Source: Chloroflexota bacterium (GTDB taxonomy: Bacteria > Chloroflexota > Dehalococcoidia > Tepidiformales > Tepidiformaceae). From it: a stretch of 64,000 bases of DNA. The translations under genes and the position numbers were made by a program. Location: contig JACPOQ010000001.1 of assembly GCA_016191435.1 (NCBI GenBank), positions 168,069 to 232,068 on the forward strand, in the 5' to 3' direction. Shown piece after piece: positions 33,767 to 42,065 of this stretch; position 1 is the first letter of the stretch; each line of letters starts with the position of its first letter. The notes under the pieces are model-generated. The model was not told where the DNA came from, did not search any database, and saw only the letters and a program-made list of their open reading frames with translations.

Positions 33767-34717
33767 CTAGCGGTTCGGCGGTTGCATTGCGCTCCGCCGG
33801 CGGAGCCGGCGGGCAGTCACGAGCAGTCCCGCCAGGACGATAAAGAAAGCCCCAATCCCCAGTCGCAGCCCTTCTGCCCCGGGATTTCCCGGCGCACGCT
33901 GTTGTGGCGTGGTCAGGGCACCGGAACCGGCGGCGGGTGCGGCGGGGTCCGCGCCCGATCCTGTGTGGGCCCCGGCGGCGGGCGCGAGATTCTCGAGGGG
34001 TTGCGTGACCCCCGGCACGTATTCGCGCGTTTCGAAGAAGACATCGCCGTTGGGATACCGAAACGAAACGGTTGCGCCAGGTTTATTGCAGGTTTTTGGC
34101 TGGTCTGCGCGGCCAACGCGGATCCAGACATTGCCGTCGTTGTCTTTGTTCGCTTTGTCTTCGAGGTCAACGCTCCCGCAGACGGTGTCATCGACAAGCA
34201 CCGTGAGCGTGCCTCTCGCCACCTGAACCGTCCCTCCGGCATTGAGCGAGAACACGGGAATCACGAATGAAGCCGCGCCGCCCGGGTTAGCGGACTCGTC
34301 CCGCACCCCGAACAGCACCGGCCGGCCCACGGACACGACCGGGTTGGCCAGGCATGTCGAAGTCACGCCGGGCCACACGGTCTTCAGGCTGCCGGAGATT
34401 GGTACCCGAACAGAGCCACTGGCGAGGCCATTCGATGGGACCTTTATCTGGCTCGACCCGAGGGATGCATCGAGCCCGTTCACCCTGGCGGCGCCGCCGT
34501 TCGCAAAGAACCCAATGGTTGCGTCCGCTCCGGCGCATCGGGCGGGCAGTTGCGCGGTGATTGTGATGTCCTCATTGGACCCGAAAGCGTAGACGTACCT
34601 GGCCTGGTCCAGCACTCGGCCTTCCGGGGACTGCGCTTGTGCCGCCGATGTCCAGAGCAAGCCGATGGTGATGGCCAACACTGCCGACAGGACAGTGCGA
34701 CCGGCTGAGATTTTCAT
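33767..34717 (-). CDS. Secreted, membrane-anchored surface protein
   Basis: A 316-residue protein. Signal peptide MKISAGRTVLSAVLAITIGLLWTSAAQAQ (cleavage after AQA), a beta-rich ectodomain of about 220 residues with three Cys pairs (including CAGADAT, CLANP, CGSVD and CNKPG), an Ala/Pro/Gly spacer, and a C-terminal anchor LGIGAFFIVLAGLLVTARRLRRR. The end (hydrophobic helix, then Arg cluster) resembles sortase substrates without a clear LPxTG. Codon use is less GC-biased than in the housekeeping genes here. Start supported by the signal peptide. Confidence 0.65.
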   Translation of the reverse strand: MKISAGRTVLSAVLAITIGLLWTSAAQAQSPEGRVLDQARYVYAFGSNEDITITAQLPARCAGADATIGFFANGGAARVNGLDASLGSSQIKVPSNGLASGSVRVPISGSLKTVWPGVTSTCLANPVVSVGRPVLFGVRDESANPGGAASFVIPVFSLNAGGTVQVARGTLTVLVDDTVCGSVDLEDKANKDNDGNVWIRVGRADQPKTCNKPGATVSFRYPNGDVFFETREYVPGVTQPLENLAPAAGAHTGSGADPAAPAAGSGALTTPQQRAPGNPGAEGLRLGIGAFFIVLAGLLVTARRLRRRSAMQPPNR

Positions 34718-34769
34718 CGTGTGCCTTGCTCCCTCCGAGGTGGCGTTATGGCGAGCTTCCAGCACGAAG

Positions 34770-35504
34770 CTAGTACCATCCGTTCCGAGATACGATCGCG
34801 GCTGCTTCGTTATCAGTGAGATTGTAGTTATAGTATGGGCCAGGGCATGGGCCGGCGTTCATCAACGGCAGATACCCGGTGATCCCGGTCTCAGTATAAC
34901 AACTCGACCCAGGACCACTTGCCTCCCCGAGCGAGAGGGCATGCCCGATCTCGTGCCTGACAACATGCTGGTAGGCGTACCAGTTTGTCGGAATGCTCGA
35001 GGGGTTCATCGCGACGATGAATAGTGGCTCTGTGACATTGCCAAGACCTGAGCAGTTCGTGTTGTTGTACACGCCGCCGAGATCCACAAACGTTGTTGCC
35101 CAAAATCCCGAAGTAACACTGTTCGTGGTACACGCGGGCCACCAGTCAGTCGTTGTGTTCTGCACGTCGAAAGCCACGCAGCCCACCGTATATCCGCAGT
35201 CCACCGGCCCAGACGGGACGAGTACACGCGAGAATCCCGTCCGTAATGTGTAATGTCCTTGCACATCGGATAACGCCATCCACGATGACGACAGTGCGCT
35301 TGAAGCAATCATATACGTGCCGTTCGGGCCAACAGTGATCCCGTAAGTCGCATAATACGACGACTGGGTGGGGCTGTAATCGGCCAGTGCGGAAGCAGGA
35401 GGGAGTACGGCGAATGCCGCGAGTGCGATGAGCGCCGCCAGAGCTAGAGAGAGGGAAAGTCCGCCGAACGCGCTGGCAGTCTGTCTAGAGGGGCTCTGGT
35501 CCAT
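34770..35504 (-). CDS. Secreted matrixin-like zinc metalloprotease
   Basis: A 244-residue exported protein. The signal segment runs from about residue 15 to 45 (LSLALAALIALAAFAVLPPASALA). The catalytic motif is VVRHEIGHALSLGE (about residues 187-200): HExxH gives two zinc ligands and the Glu base. The metzincin third ligand (H at position 11 of the motif) is Glu here, and the Gly at position 8 is Ser. LPLMNAGPCP downstream is the likely Met-turn. Six Cys suggest disulfides. GAGGAG lies 9 nt before the ATG. AT content is visibly higher than that of its neighbours, consistent with acquisition. Confidence 0.65.
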   Translation of the reverse strand: MDQSPSRQTASAFGGLSLSLALAALIALAAFAVLPPASALADYSPTQSSYYATYGITVGPNGTYMIASSALSSSWMALSDVQGHYTLRTGFSRVLVPSGPVDCGYTVGCVAFDVQNTTTDWWPACTTNSVTSGFWATTFVDLGGVYNNTNCSGLGNVTEPLFIVAMNPSSIPTNWYAYQHVVRHEIGHALSLGEASGPGSSCYTETGITGYLPLMNAGPCPGPYYNYNLTDNEAAAIVSRNGWY

Positions 35505-35625
35505 TTCAGTCTCCTCGGGCGTAATCTCTGTGGGTAGTCCGGCGAGCGGCTGGAAAGGGAAGTCCCCAACCTTTGCCGAACCGAAACGCACTCTAACCGG
35601 GGCGGGCCTCCGGCGGTGGATCTTT

Positions 35626-35930
35626 TTAGCCGAAGATCTGATCGTTTTCGATCATTTCGCGTGCATCGCGTGTGCAGCAGTCGAATTTGCGCCGCACCCA
35701 GGTGGCGAGCTTGCCGCGACTGGGCGGGATGCCGGTCAGGTCGAAGACCTTGTGCTCCAGCTCGGCGAGGCGCCGGCGCACGGTGGCGTCCGTTATACCG
35801 AGCCCTTCGGCGGTCTCGGCCGTGGTATATATCCCACCTCCAGCGCCGCGAGCACGCGCACATCGAGCTCGCTCAAGAAGTGGACGTGACGTTCGTCCAA
35901 TGTGGAGAAGATTTCGTGTAGTTGGAGCAC
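35626..35930 (-). pseudogene. LuxR-type HTH protein with one frameshift
   Basis: A GTG at 35930, with GGAGGTG about 8 nt upstream, opens LQLHEIFSTLDERHVHFLSE then LDVRVLAALEVGY. After a one-base shift at the TATATA run (about 35822-35832) the frame continues TTAETAEGLGITDATVRRRL, AELEHKVFDLTGIPPSRGKL and ends at TAA 35626-35628. Together they form a roughly 100-residue LuxR/GerE-like DNA-binding protein. It could be a decayed gene, a sequencing error, or a frameshift-regulated gene. Confidence 0.6.
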
Positions 35931-36031
35931 CCGCTCACCTCCGCGTCCCTCCGCTGCGGGGGGGGGCGCCGCGGTTGTAGCACAGGCCTGCGAGGCAACA
36001 CAAGCGCGGTAACGTAAATTCAGCGCGGGCC

Positions 36032-36055
36032 AGGGCTAAGGGTCTGAGGGGCTAC
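36032..36055. repeat. Octad array (GGGGCTAC type)
   Basis: Three units (AGGGCTAA, GGGTCTGA, GGGGCTAC). Confidence 0.4.
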
Positions 36056-36164
36056 GGTCCTCCCGGCATCGGGACGGGCGCGGCGTGTGACGATGGCTGG
36101 AACCGGGCGCGGCCATGGCTCACACTGAGCGGCGGGGCAGCTTTGAGACCGGCGGGGATGTCGT

Positions 36165-36692
36165 TTGATCGCTTCAGACCTCGGCGATGAAGTCGAGTCC
36201 TTCGGCTTCAGCGGGGCGCGAGTAGGGCGCTGGCACGTCCCGATCGTGCTCGGCGGGCTGGCGTCCGTCGGGGCGGCCTCGGTGATTGGGCCGGAGCGGG
36301 GCGGCTGGATTGTCGCCGCCGCGCTGGGCCTGGTATTCGTCGCCTGGGCCGTCCGGGTCGGGCGCCACGATTTCGCGCGGCTGTCCGTCACCGTGTTCGA
36401 ACGCGGGGCGTTCATTCAGCCCGAGACGGGACCACCCGTGGCCGTCCCGTTCGACGAGGTCCGCGAGGTGCGGGGGCAGTTCGAATGGCCCCCGTACCCG
36501 TCGCGGTTCAAAGCGTTCCGCGTCATCCTGGTGCTCAAGGGCGGCACAGAGCTGCGCCTGCCGCCAACGATGCGTTCGCCGGAACGCGCGCTGCGCCTCC
36601 TCCGTGCGATGGTCTCTCCCGATGATGTGCCCGTAGAGCCGTCCACTCCGCGCTGGCCCCCACTCGGCTCGCCCCGGCGCCCCAGCCGCTGA
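36165..36692 (+). CDS. Membrane protein, PH-like
   Basis: A 175-residue protein. Two adjacent hydrophobic segments (about residues 25-42, VPIVLGGLASVGAASVIG, and 47-63, GWIVAAALGLVFVAWAV) are followed by a soluble domain (SVTVFERGAFIQPETGPPVAVPFDEVREVRG) with the strand pattern of bacterial PH-like (bPH) domains. It starts with TTG at 36165 according to the open frame; the true start is uncertain. Convergent with the methyltransferase. Function unknown. Confidence 0.5.
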   Translation: MIASDLGDEVESFGFSGARVGRWHVPIVLGGLASVGAASVIGPERGGWIVAAALGLVFVAWAVRVGRHDFARLSVTVFERGAFIQPETGPPVAVPFDEVREVRGQFEWPPYPSRFKAFRVILVLKGGTELRLPPTMRSPERALRLLRAMVSPDDVPVEPSTPRWPPLGSPRRPSR

Positions 36693-36695
36693 CCT

Positions 36696-37466
36696 CTAGC
36701 GCAGTCCCGCGATCAGCACCACCGGAAGGGTGAGGCCCCAGGGCTGCTCGCGGAGGTCGAAGGCGCGGCGCTGGGCGGAGTTCGCCTGCGCGAACAGGGT
36801 GCGCAGCATGGCGACGTGGGTCTCGGGGGTCTGCATGCGGTCGACCCACGATTGGCCGTCCAGCACGACCTCGGAGCGCAGCAGCACCTCGGCCGCGAAG
36901 CCCTCGGCCTGGAGCATGCGCACCCACTCGGAGGCGCGCCAATCGCGCACGTGCGAGGTGTCGCGCAGGAACTCGAAGGTGTTGAGGAAGGTGTCGAGCG
37001 CCGGGTCTTCGGGCGCGACGCAATCGACCAGCAGGAACTTCCCGCCGGGTTTGAGCACGCGCGCCGCCTCGGACAGCGCCGCCTGGGGGTTGGCGTAGTG
37101 GTGGGCGCTGAAGCGGCTGGTGACGATGTCGAATTCGCCCGGCGCGAACGGCAACGCGCCGACGTCGCCCTCGCGGAAGGTCACGTTCGCGAGCCCGCGC
37201 TGCGCGGCGAGCTCGGTCGCGACGGCCACCATCTCGGCGGTGACGTCGAGGCCGACGACCTCGGCGCCTTTCGCCGCCAGGGCAAGGGCCGTGTGGCCGG
37301 CGCCGCTGCCCATGTCGAGCACGCGTTCGCCGCCGCGGAGGCCGGCGGCTTCGACGAGCGCCACGAGGTCCTTCCCGGCGGCGTGCACGGCGCTCGTGAC
37401 ATAGTTGCGGGCGACGGCGCCGAACTGGCGCTGGACGTCGTGGGTGGTGGACGGCGTGGTAGGCAT
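36696..37466 (-). CDS. SAM-dependent methyltransferase, UbiE-like
   Basis: A 256-residue class I methyltransferase. VLDMGSGAGHTALALAAKGAEVVGLD (about residues 47-72) is motif I with the SAM-binding Gly loop, and LPFAPGEFDIVTSRFSAHHYANP (about 109-131) gives motifs II/III. VLKPGGKFLLVD closes the fold. It belongs to the Methyltransf_11 group; the substrate is not predictable. Start at 37466 has GGAGGACCC directly upstream. Divergent from a LysR gene whose operator-like dyad lies between, so it is the likely target of that regulator. Confidence 0.85.
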   Translation of the reverse strand: MPTTPSTTHDVQRQFGAVARNYVTSAVHAAGKDLVALVEAAGLRGGERVLDMGSGAGHTALALAAKGAEVVGLDVTAEMVAVATELAAQRGLANVTFREGDVGALPFAPGEFDIVTSRFSAHHYANPQAALSEAARVLKPGGKFLLVDCVAPEDPALDTFLNTFEFLRDTSHVRDWRASEWVRMLQAEGFAAEVLLRSEVVLDGQSWVDRMQTPETHVAMLRTLFAQANSAQRRAFDLREQPWGLTLPVVLIAGLR

Positions 37467-37479
37467 GGGTCCTCCGGGG

Positions 37480-37507
37480 GGCCATTGGGCGTTGGCCATT
37501 GGCCGGA
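37480..37507. repeat. Heptad array (GGCCATT type)
   Basis: Four units directly upstream of the methyltransferase ribosome binding site. Confidence 0.6.
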
Positions 37508-37516
37508 CGGCGGGTT

Positions 37517-37536
37517 ACTGGTCGGTTGAGACCAGT
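37517..37536. promoter_or_regulatory. Perfect dyad ACTGGTC-N6-GACCAGT
   Basis: A 7-bp inverted repeat in the methyltransferase/LysR spacer; hairpin or protein site. Confidence 0.4.
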
Positions 37537-37606
37537 GGCTGGGCCGACGCGACGGCGGCGGGGTGGGCCGTCGTCGAGCAGGTTCAACTGCCGGCTAGAA
37601 GCTAAG

Positions 37607-37625
37607 CGATAGCTAACAGCTATCG
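37607..37625. promoter_or_regulatory. LysR-type operator, CGATAGC-N5-GCTATCG
   Basis: A perfect 7-5-7 dyad that includes a T-N11-A LysR box, with a further half site CGATAGCC at 37661-37668, 55 nt and 12 nt before the LysR start. Position and symmetry fit control of the divergent pair. Confidence 0.6.
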
Positions 37626-37679
37626 GATGCCCGGCGTCCAAGATATAGTTCGAACCATACCGATAGCCGTGGGGTATGA

Positions 37680-38552
37680 ATGGACCTGCAGCAGCTGCGC
37701 TATTTGCGCGCGGTGGTCCGGAGTGGGAGCGTCACGCGCGCGGCCGAACAGGAGCACGTGGCCCAGCCTTCGGTGAGCAAGCAGGTGCGGGCGATGGAGC
37801 GCGAGCTGGGCGTGGCGCTGCTGCACCGCGTCGGGCGGCGTGTGGTACCGACGGAGGCGGGGATGCGGCTCGCGGACTGCGCCGACCGCCTCGAGGACGA
37901 TCTCCGGGAGACGGTCGCGAGCCTCGCGGGGCCGGGCGGTGAGCTTGGACGGCGGCTTTCCATCTGTGCGACGGAGACGCTCACGAACCACCTGCTGCCG
38001 CCGGCGCTCGCCGCACTGCGGGCCCGGTACCCCGCCGTGCGCGTGAGCGTGGAGATGACGAGCACCGACGAGGCAGTCGCGCGGGTGCTGGACGACGCGG
38101 TCGATTTCGCGCTGATCGCGCTGCCGTTCGCCGATTCGCGGCTGGAGGTCCGCCCGCTACGCACCGAAGACGTGCTGCTCGCGGTGCCGTCCGGGCACGC
38201 CTGGGCAGGCGCGAAACGGGCATCGCTCGCCGAGGCGCTCGCGGACCCATCGTTCCTGTTTTCGATGCCGGGCCACGGCCTGCGGGCGCAGGTGGAAGCG
38301 GCGGCGCGAGAGCTGGGCGTGGCTATCGACCCGCGGGTGGAGCTCCGCAGCCAGCAGGCAATCCTGAGCATGGTGGCGGCCGGCGCCGGCATCGGGCTGG
38401 CGCCGCGGCTCGCGCTCACGGGCCGCGAGGACGTGATCGGCGTGCCGCTGGAGCCGCCGTTGTCGCGGCAAACCGGCTGGATCCGCCGGCCGGGCCGCAA
38501 CCTCCCCGCGACCGCGTACGAACTTATCGCGCTCGCGGCCGTGGCCGGCTGA
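37680..38552 (+). CDS. LysR-family transcriptional regulator
   Basis: A 290-residue regulator. The start MDLQQLRYLRAVVRSGSVTR followed by AAEQEHVAQPSVSKQVRAMERELG is the winged HTH of LysR proteins (residues 1-60). The effector domain has ATETLTNHLLPPALAAL, FALIALPF and VAAGAGIGLAPRLAL. The inducer is unknown. The adjacent methyltransferase is the best candidate target; the operator dyad upstream also suggests autoregulation. Confidence 0.9.
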   Translation: MDLQQLRYLRAVVRSGSVTRAAEQEHVAQPSVSKQVRAMERELGVALLHRVGRRVVPTEAGMRLADCADRLEDDLRETVASLAGPGGELGRRLSICATETLTNHLLPPALAALRARYPAVRVSVEMTSTDEAVARVLDDAVDFALIALPFADSRLEVRPLRTEDVLLAVPSGHAWAGAKRASLAEALADPSFLFSMPGHGLRAQVEAAARELGVAIDPRVELRSQQAILSMVAAGAGIGLAPRLALTGREDVIGVPLEPPLSRQTGWIRRPGRNLPATAYELIALAAVAG

Positions 38553-38597
38553 GGCTCGCGCCGCGGTTGCCCGTGCGGCGCTCCGCATCGACACTCC

Positions 38598-38813
38598 GGC
38601 GCCCGCCTGGCCTATGGACTCGCCGGCTCCGTCATCCTTATCTATGGGAACCGTGAGCTGGGGCTCAGCCCGGGCGGGCTCGGGCTGATCTTCGGCATCG
38701 GCGGCGGGATGTCGCTCGTGGGCGCTGGCTGCCGGCTGCTCGGCGCGGCGGCGCTCGCGTTCTCGCCCGTAGCGTCCCTTTCCGCCGCGCCCGAGGCTGC
38801 GAGGCCGGCGTAA
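38598..38813 (+). pseudogene. MFS transporter fragment
   Basis: An open frame without a start encodes ARLAYGLAGSVILIYGNREL then SPGGLGLIFGIGGGMSLVGA and ends at TAA 38811-38813. The pattern (loop, -LGLSPxxxGLIFGIG-, TM) is that of the central MFS helices. Only about 70 residues remain. Confidence 0.5.
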
Positions 38814-38867
38814 CCCCGCGGGGCTTCCTCGTGGACTACGATGGAAGGTGGCGGGAATCGAGGTTCC

Positions 38868-39254
38868 ATGGGAAGTCGAGTTTCAGAGGAGATAGCGGAG
38901 CGGGGCCACGCGCCCGGCGAACACCTTTTCGAGTACCTGCGCGCCGAGCGCGTGAATGCTGAGTTCGAACGCCGCTGCGTCGGCTACACGGTGCCGAAGG
39001 GCGGCTGCGGCAAGGTCGAGACCGTCGGCCAGACCTGTCTCATCTGCGACAACGATGGCGTGCGGATGAGCGGTGTCGTGGTCTTGTTCGAACTTTCGGT
39101 GCGGAACGACCCGGCGGTGACTACGTCCGGGCCGCTCTGCCAGGAGTGCCTGGCGGCGTTCGCGAACGAGGGCGAGGCAGACGGCGTCCGCATCGTCGAT
39201 TGCTACCATGAGATCGTGGAGGGCCGTTGCCGCTGGTGCGGCGAGCCGGGCTAG
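38868..39254 (+). CDS. Cys-rich protein with zinc-ribbon motifs, unknown
   Basis: A 128-residue soluble protein. CLICDNDG (about residues 56-63), LCQECL (about 90-95) and RCRWCGEPG at the C-terminus make three CxxC pairs, and there are further Cys at 39 and 47, so one or two zinc sites are likely. I do not recognise the family. ATG 38868 is preferred over 38841 because GAGG lies 5 nt upstream. Its 3' end overlaps the convergent small gene by 4 nt. Confidence 0.55.
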   Translation: MGSRVSEEIAERGHAPGEHLFEYLRAERVNAEFERRCVGYTVPKGGCGKVETVGQTCLICDNDGVRMSGVVVLFELSVRNDPAVTTSGPLCQECLAAFANEGEADGVRIVDCYHEIVEGRCRWCGEPG

Positions 39255-39415
39255 ACCGTCGTTGGCGGCCGACCATGGACCGCGACCCGCCGGCGCCGGA
39301 CGGCCGCCAGGCAGCGGCCGCAGATACCGTGCGTCGTTGGCTCGATCCCCGCGCGCATGAGCCGGCCGCACCAGGCGCATTCCGATCGCAGCCAGACCCT
39401 GCGTTCCCTCTTCAT
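39251..39415 (-). CDS. Small CxxC zinc-ribbon protein
   Basis: A 54-residue basic protein with SECAWCGRLMRAGIEPTTHG followed by ICGRCL, i.e. two CxxC pairs 16-17 residues apart, a pattern seen in small stand-alone zinc ribbons. The rest is Arg-rich. Start at 39415 is the first Met before the ribbon. Convergent with the Cys-rich gene, sharing 4 nt. Confidence 0.5.
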   Translation of the reverse strand: MKRERRVWLRSECAWCGRLMRAGIEPTTHGICGRCLAAVRRRRVAVHGRPPTTV

Positions 39416-39616
39416 TCGCGAATTCTCGCCGCCGACGGAGCACATCGTCGCTTCGCTAGGCCACATACAGGTTGCAGCGGCCTGAAAGTATGGAACATTT
39501 ACCTCAGTTCGGACGTGCCTTTCCCGGGAGTAACGGGCCGCGACGGGAACCGCGAGCTGCGGTACCGTGCGCCGGTGGGCTTGCGGCCCGACTTCACCCG
39601 CTCGAGGAGACACGCC

Positions 39617-40384
39617 ATGGCCGGCCGGCTCGCAGGAAAGGTCGCATTCATTACCGGCGCCGCGGCCGGCATCGGGCGCGATACGGCGCTGGCGTTCGCG
39701 CGCGAAGGGGCCACCGTCGCCGTGCTCGATGTGCGCCTCGAGCGGTCGAAACAGACCGTCGATCTGATACGCGAGGCAGGCGGCAGATCAGAGGCGTTCG
39801 AGGTGGACGTGCGCGACAACGGACAGGTCGAAGCGGCGATCGCCGCGGCGATGGGCGCGTTCGGGCGCGTGGACGTGCTGATGAACGACGCCGGCACAAC
39901 GCGCCCCGGTTCGGTGGTGGACTGCACGCTCGAAGACTGGGACATGGTCATCGATGTGAACCTGAAAGGCACGTTCCTGGTCTCGCGGGCGGTGGTGCCG
40001 CACATGCTGGAACAGGGATCGGGCAGCGTGATCAATATCGGCTCGGTCTCGGGGATGCGCGGGGACCACAACGCCGCGGCGTATAACGCGGCGAAGGCCG
40101 GCGTCATCAACCTCACGCGCTCGATGGCGGTGGACTTCGGGCGGCGAGGCATCCGGGCGAACTGCATCTGCCCGGGCGGCATCGGCACGCCGGTGATCCT
40201 GCGGGCGATCACCGAAGCGGGCCGCGCGGCGATTTCGCGCAACACGCCCACGGGCCGGCTGGGAGAGCCGGGCGAGATCGCCAACCTCGCGCTCTTCCTC
40301 GCCTCGGACGAATCCTCGTACGTCAACGGCGCGATCATCCCCGCGGACGGCGGGCTCACGGCGTGGAACGGGATCCCGGGGTGA
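39617..40384 (+). CDS. Short-chain dehydrogenase/reductase (SDR)
   Basis: A 255-residue classical SDR. AFITGAAAGIGRDTALAFA (about residues 10-28) is the TGxxxGIG cofactor loop, NDAG in DVLMNDAGTT replaces the usual NNAG, and the catalytic Ser and YxxxK are visible as GSVSGMRGDHNAAAYNAAKAG (about 139-159). Asp near position 37 (VLDVR) favours NAD(H). GGAG lies 8-9 nt before the ATG. Similar to 3-oxoacyl-ACP reductase or glucose dehydrogenase-like SDRs; substrate unknown. Confidence 0.85.
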   Translation: MAGRLAGKVAFITGAAAGIGRDTALAFAREGATVAVLDVRLERSKQTVDLIREAGGRSEAFEVDVRDNGQVEAAIAAAMGAFGRVDVLMNDAGTTRPGSVVDCTLEDWDMVIDVNLKGTFLVSRAVVPHMLEQGSGSVINIGSVSGMRGDHNAAAYNAAKAGVINLTRSMAVDFGRRGIRANCICPGGIGTPVILRAITEAGRAAISRNTPTGRLGEPGEIANLALFLASDESSYVNGAIIPADGGLTAWNGIPG

Positions 40385-40472
40385 ATCGCTGATCCGCCGG
40401 TGCGCGCCGCGGGGCGGGTGCTCCAACCCCGGGACGGTGGAGAGCATGCCAGCGGCCACAGGAGGGCCGCGG

Positions 40473-41474
40473 CTACCGGAAGCGGGGCATCACGTGCCGC
40501 GCGAGCGTTTCGAACAGCGGGATCGTGGCTGAAGGGCGGAGGCCGGGGAAGGTGGCGAAGTAGAGGAGCGAGGTGACGCCGGTTGCTTCGGCGGCGCGCA
40601 CCTCCGCGGCCACGTCATCCGGTGTCTTGAACAGCCCGGCGTTCGTGCCCGTGCGCCGGCCGGCTTCGACGGCGCCCATCCACGTCCGGTCGCTTTCGAT
40701 GTCCGCGGCGGCGCCATACCATTCGGCGTAGTTGCGGGCGCGATAGAAGGCGTGCTCGCCGCATTCCTCCCAGGCGCGGCCGGGGTCATCGCTCGGGTAG
40801 GACTGTGCGAAGGCCGCGATCTTCGCCGGGCCGCTGTGGCCGTACGCGGCGCGCATATCGCGATACATGCCGTTCAGTTCCGGGCCGCCGACCGCGATCA
40901 GGCCATCGGCCATGCGGGCGGCGCGCCGGATGGCCGGCTCGGCGCGGCCGGCAAGCCAGATTTCCGGGCCTGGGCGTTGGACGGGCTTCGGCGTGACGTT
41001 GATGCCGTCGAAGCGGTAATGCTTGCCGTCGAAGGTCGCGGGGCCATCTGCCCAGGCGGCGCGGATCACCTCGATGCCTTCCTCCATGCGCCCGGGGCGT
41101 GCCTTTCGCGGGACGCCGAACGCCTCGAACTCCTCCAGCTTGTAGCCCAGCCCGAGCCCCAGCCGTAGGCGCCCGTTCGACAGCACATCGACGACGGCCG
41201 CATCTTCCGCGACGCGGAGCGCGTCGTGCAGCGGCAGCAGGAGCACGGCCGTGCCGATAGTCACGCGCTTCGTGCGCGCAGCAATCGCGGCGGCCATCGC
41301 CAGGCATGACGGCAGATACTCATCGTCGATGAAGTGGTGCTCGGTGACCCAGACAATGGGGAAGCCGAGCGCCTCCATCGCCTGGATATGGTCCAGCGTC
41401 TCGGCATAAAGCTCGGCGGCGGGAACATGCCAACCGGGCGGGTTGCGCAGGTCGTAGAGCAGGCCGAATTCCAT
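40473..41474 (-). CDS. Luciferase-like (LLM class) oxidoreductase
   Basis: A 333-residue flavin-type TIM barrel, the third LLM gene here. MEFGLLYDLRNPPGW opens the fold; MEALGFPIVWVTEHHFIDDEYLPS (about residues 33-56) matches alkanal-monooxygenase-like members with the EHHF block; KRVTIGTAVLLLPLHDALRVAED and NGRLRLGLGLGYKLEEFEAFG follow. FMN or F420 dependence cannot be told. GGGAG lies 6 nt before the ATG. Confidence 0.8.
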   Translation of the reverse strand: MEFGLLYDLRNPPGWHVPAAELYAETLDHIQAMEALGFPIVWVTEHHFIDDEYLPSCLAMAAAIAARTKRVTIGTAVLLLPLHDALRVAEDAAVVDVLSNGRLRLGLGLGYKLEEFEAFGVPRKARPGRMEEGIEVIRAAWADGPATFDGKHYRFDGINVTPKPVQRPGPEIWLAGRAEPAIRRAARMADGLIAVGGPELNGMYRDMRAAYGHSGPAKIAAFAQSYPSDDPGRAWEECGEHAFYRARNYAEWYGAAADIESDRTWMGAVEAGRRTGTNAGLFKTPDDVAAEVRAAEATGVTSLLYFATFPGLRPSATIPLFETLARHVMPRFR

Positions 41475-41488
41475 GGCAACTCCCGAGC

Positions 41489-41512
41489 GGGGCTAAGGGG
41501 CTCAGCCACTGG
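41489..41512. repeat. Octad array (GGGGCTAA type)
   Basis: Three units (GGGGCTAA, GGGGCTCA, GCCACTGG) upstream of the LLM gene. Confidence 0.4.
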
Positions 41513-41570
41513 GGGCTTTTGCAGCCCGCTGACGCGCCTGCCCCGGGGTGCTCAGCACCTCAGCAGTTTG

Positions 41571-41978
41571 TCATTCGCCGAAGACGATGAACGCCGCGCC
41601 GGTGAGGGCCGTGTCGAGCTTGTCTGCCGCTTCCTGGCCACGGGCGCGCTTGTTGGCGGCGCCATCCTGGTCGGCTGCGGACCTGCCGAGGGCACGGCCT
41701 TCGCGGACGGCCGCCCAGGCGTCACGGTAGCGCTGGTAGGCGCCGGTCCGGCCAATCGCGGCGGCGGCGATAGTGCCTTTACGAATGGACTCCTCGATGC
41801 GCTTGCCGGCGTTGTCGAGCTTGCTGGAAAGCTGCTGGCCCGCGGCGACCCGGTCGCGCTCCTGTTCGCCGTCGAAGCGCTTGTCCGCGAGCGCGTCGCG
41901 CGCCTCGTCCAGCGCCTCGGTCGCCGCAATGACGGCATCGGCCGCATCCGCGAGCCGCTTGCTCTGTTCGTCGTTCAC
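41571..41978 (-). CDS. Helical hypothetical protein
   Basis: A 135-residue Ala-rich, mostly helical cytoplasmic protein (DAADAVIAATEALDEARDAL, then ERDRVAAGQQLSSKLDNAGKRIEES). No domain recognised; coiled-coil packing is possible in the first half. GTG start at 41978 with GGAGGTG about 7 nt upstream, which makes it a credible gene. TATACT lies 20 nt upstream. Confidence 0.55.
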   Translation of the reverse strand: MNDEQSKRLADAADAVIAATEALDEARDALADKRFDGEQERDRVAAGQQLSSKLDNAGKRIEESIRKGTIAAAAIGRTGAYQRYRDAWAAVREGRALGRSAADQDGAANKRARGQEAADKLDTALTGAAFIVFGE

Positions 41979-42065
41979 ACGCCACCTCCGCCTGGGGAGT
42001 ATAGGCGATCAGCGGTTAGCGATTCGGCATCGGGACGTAATTTTCGAAGCGGCTCGCCGTGAACA

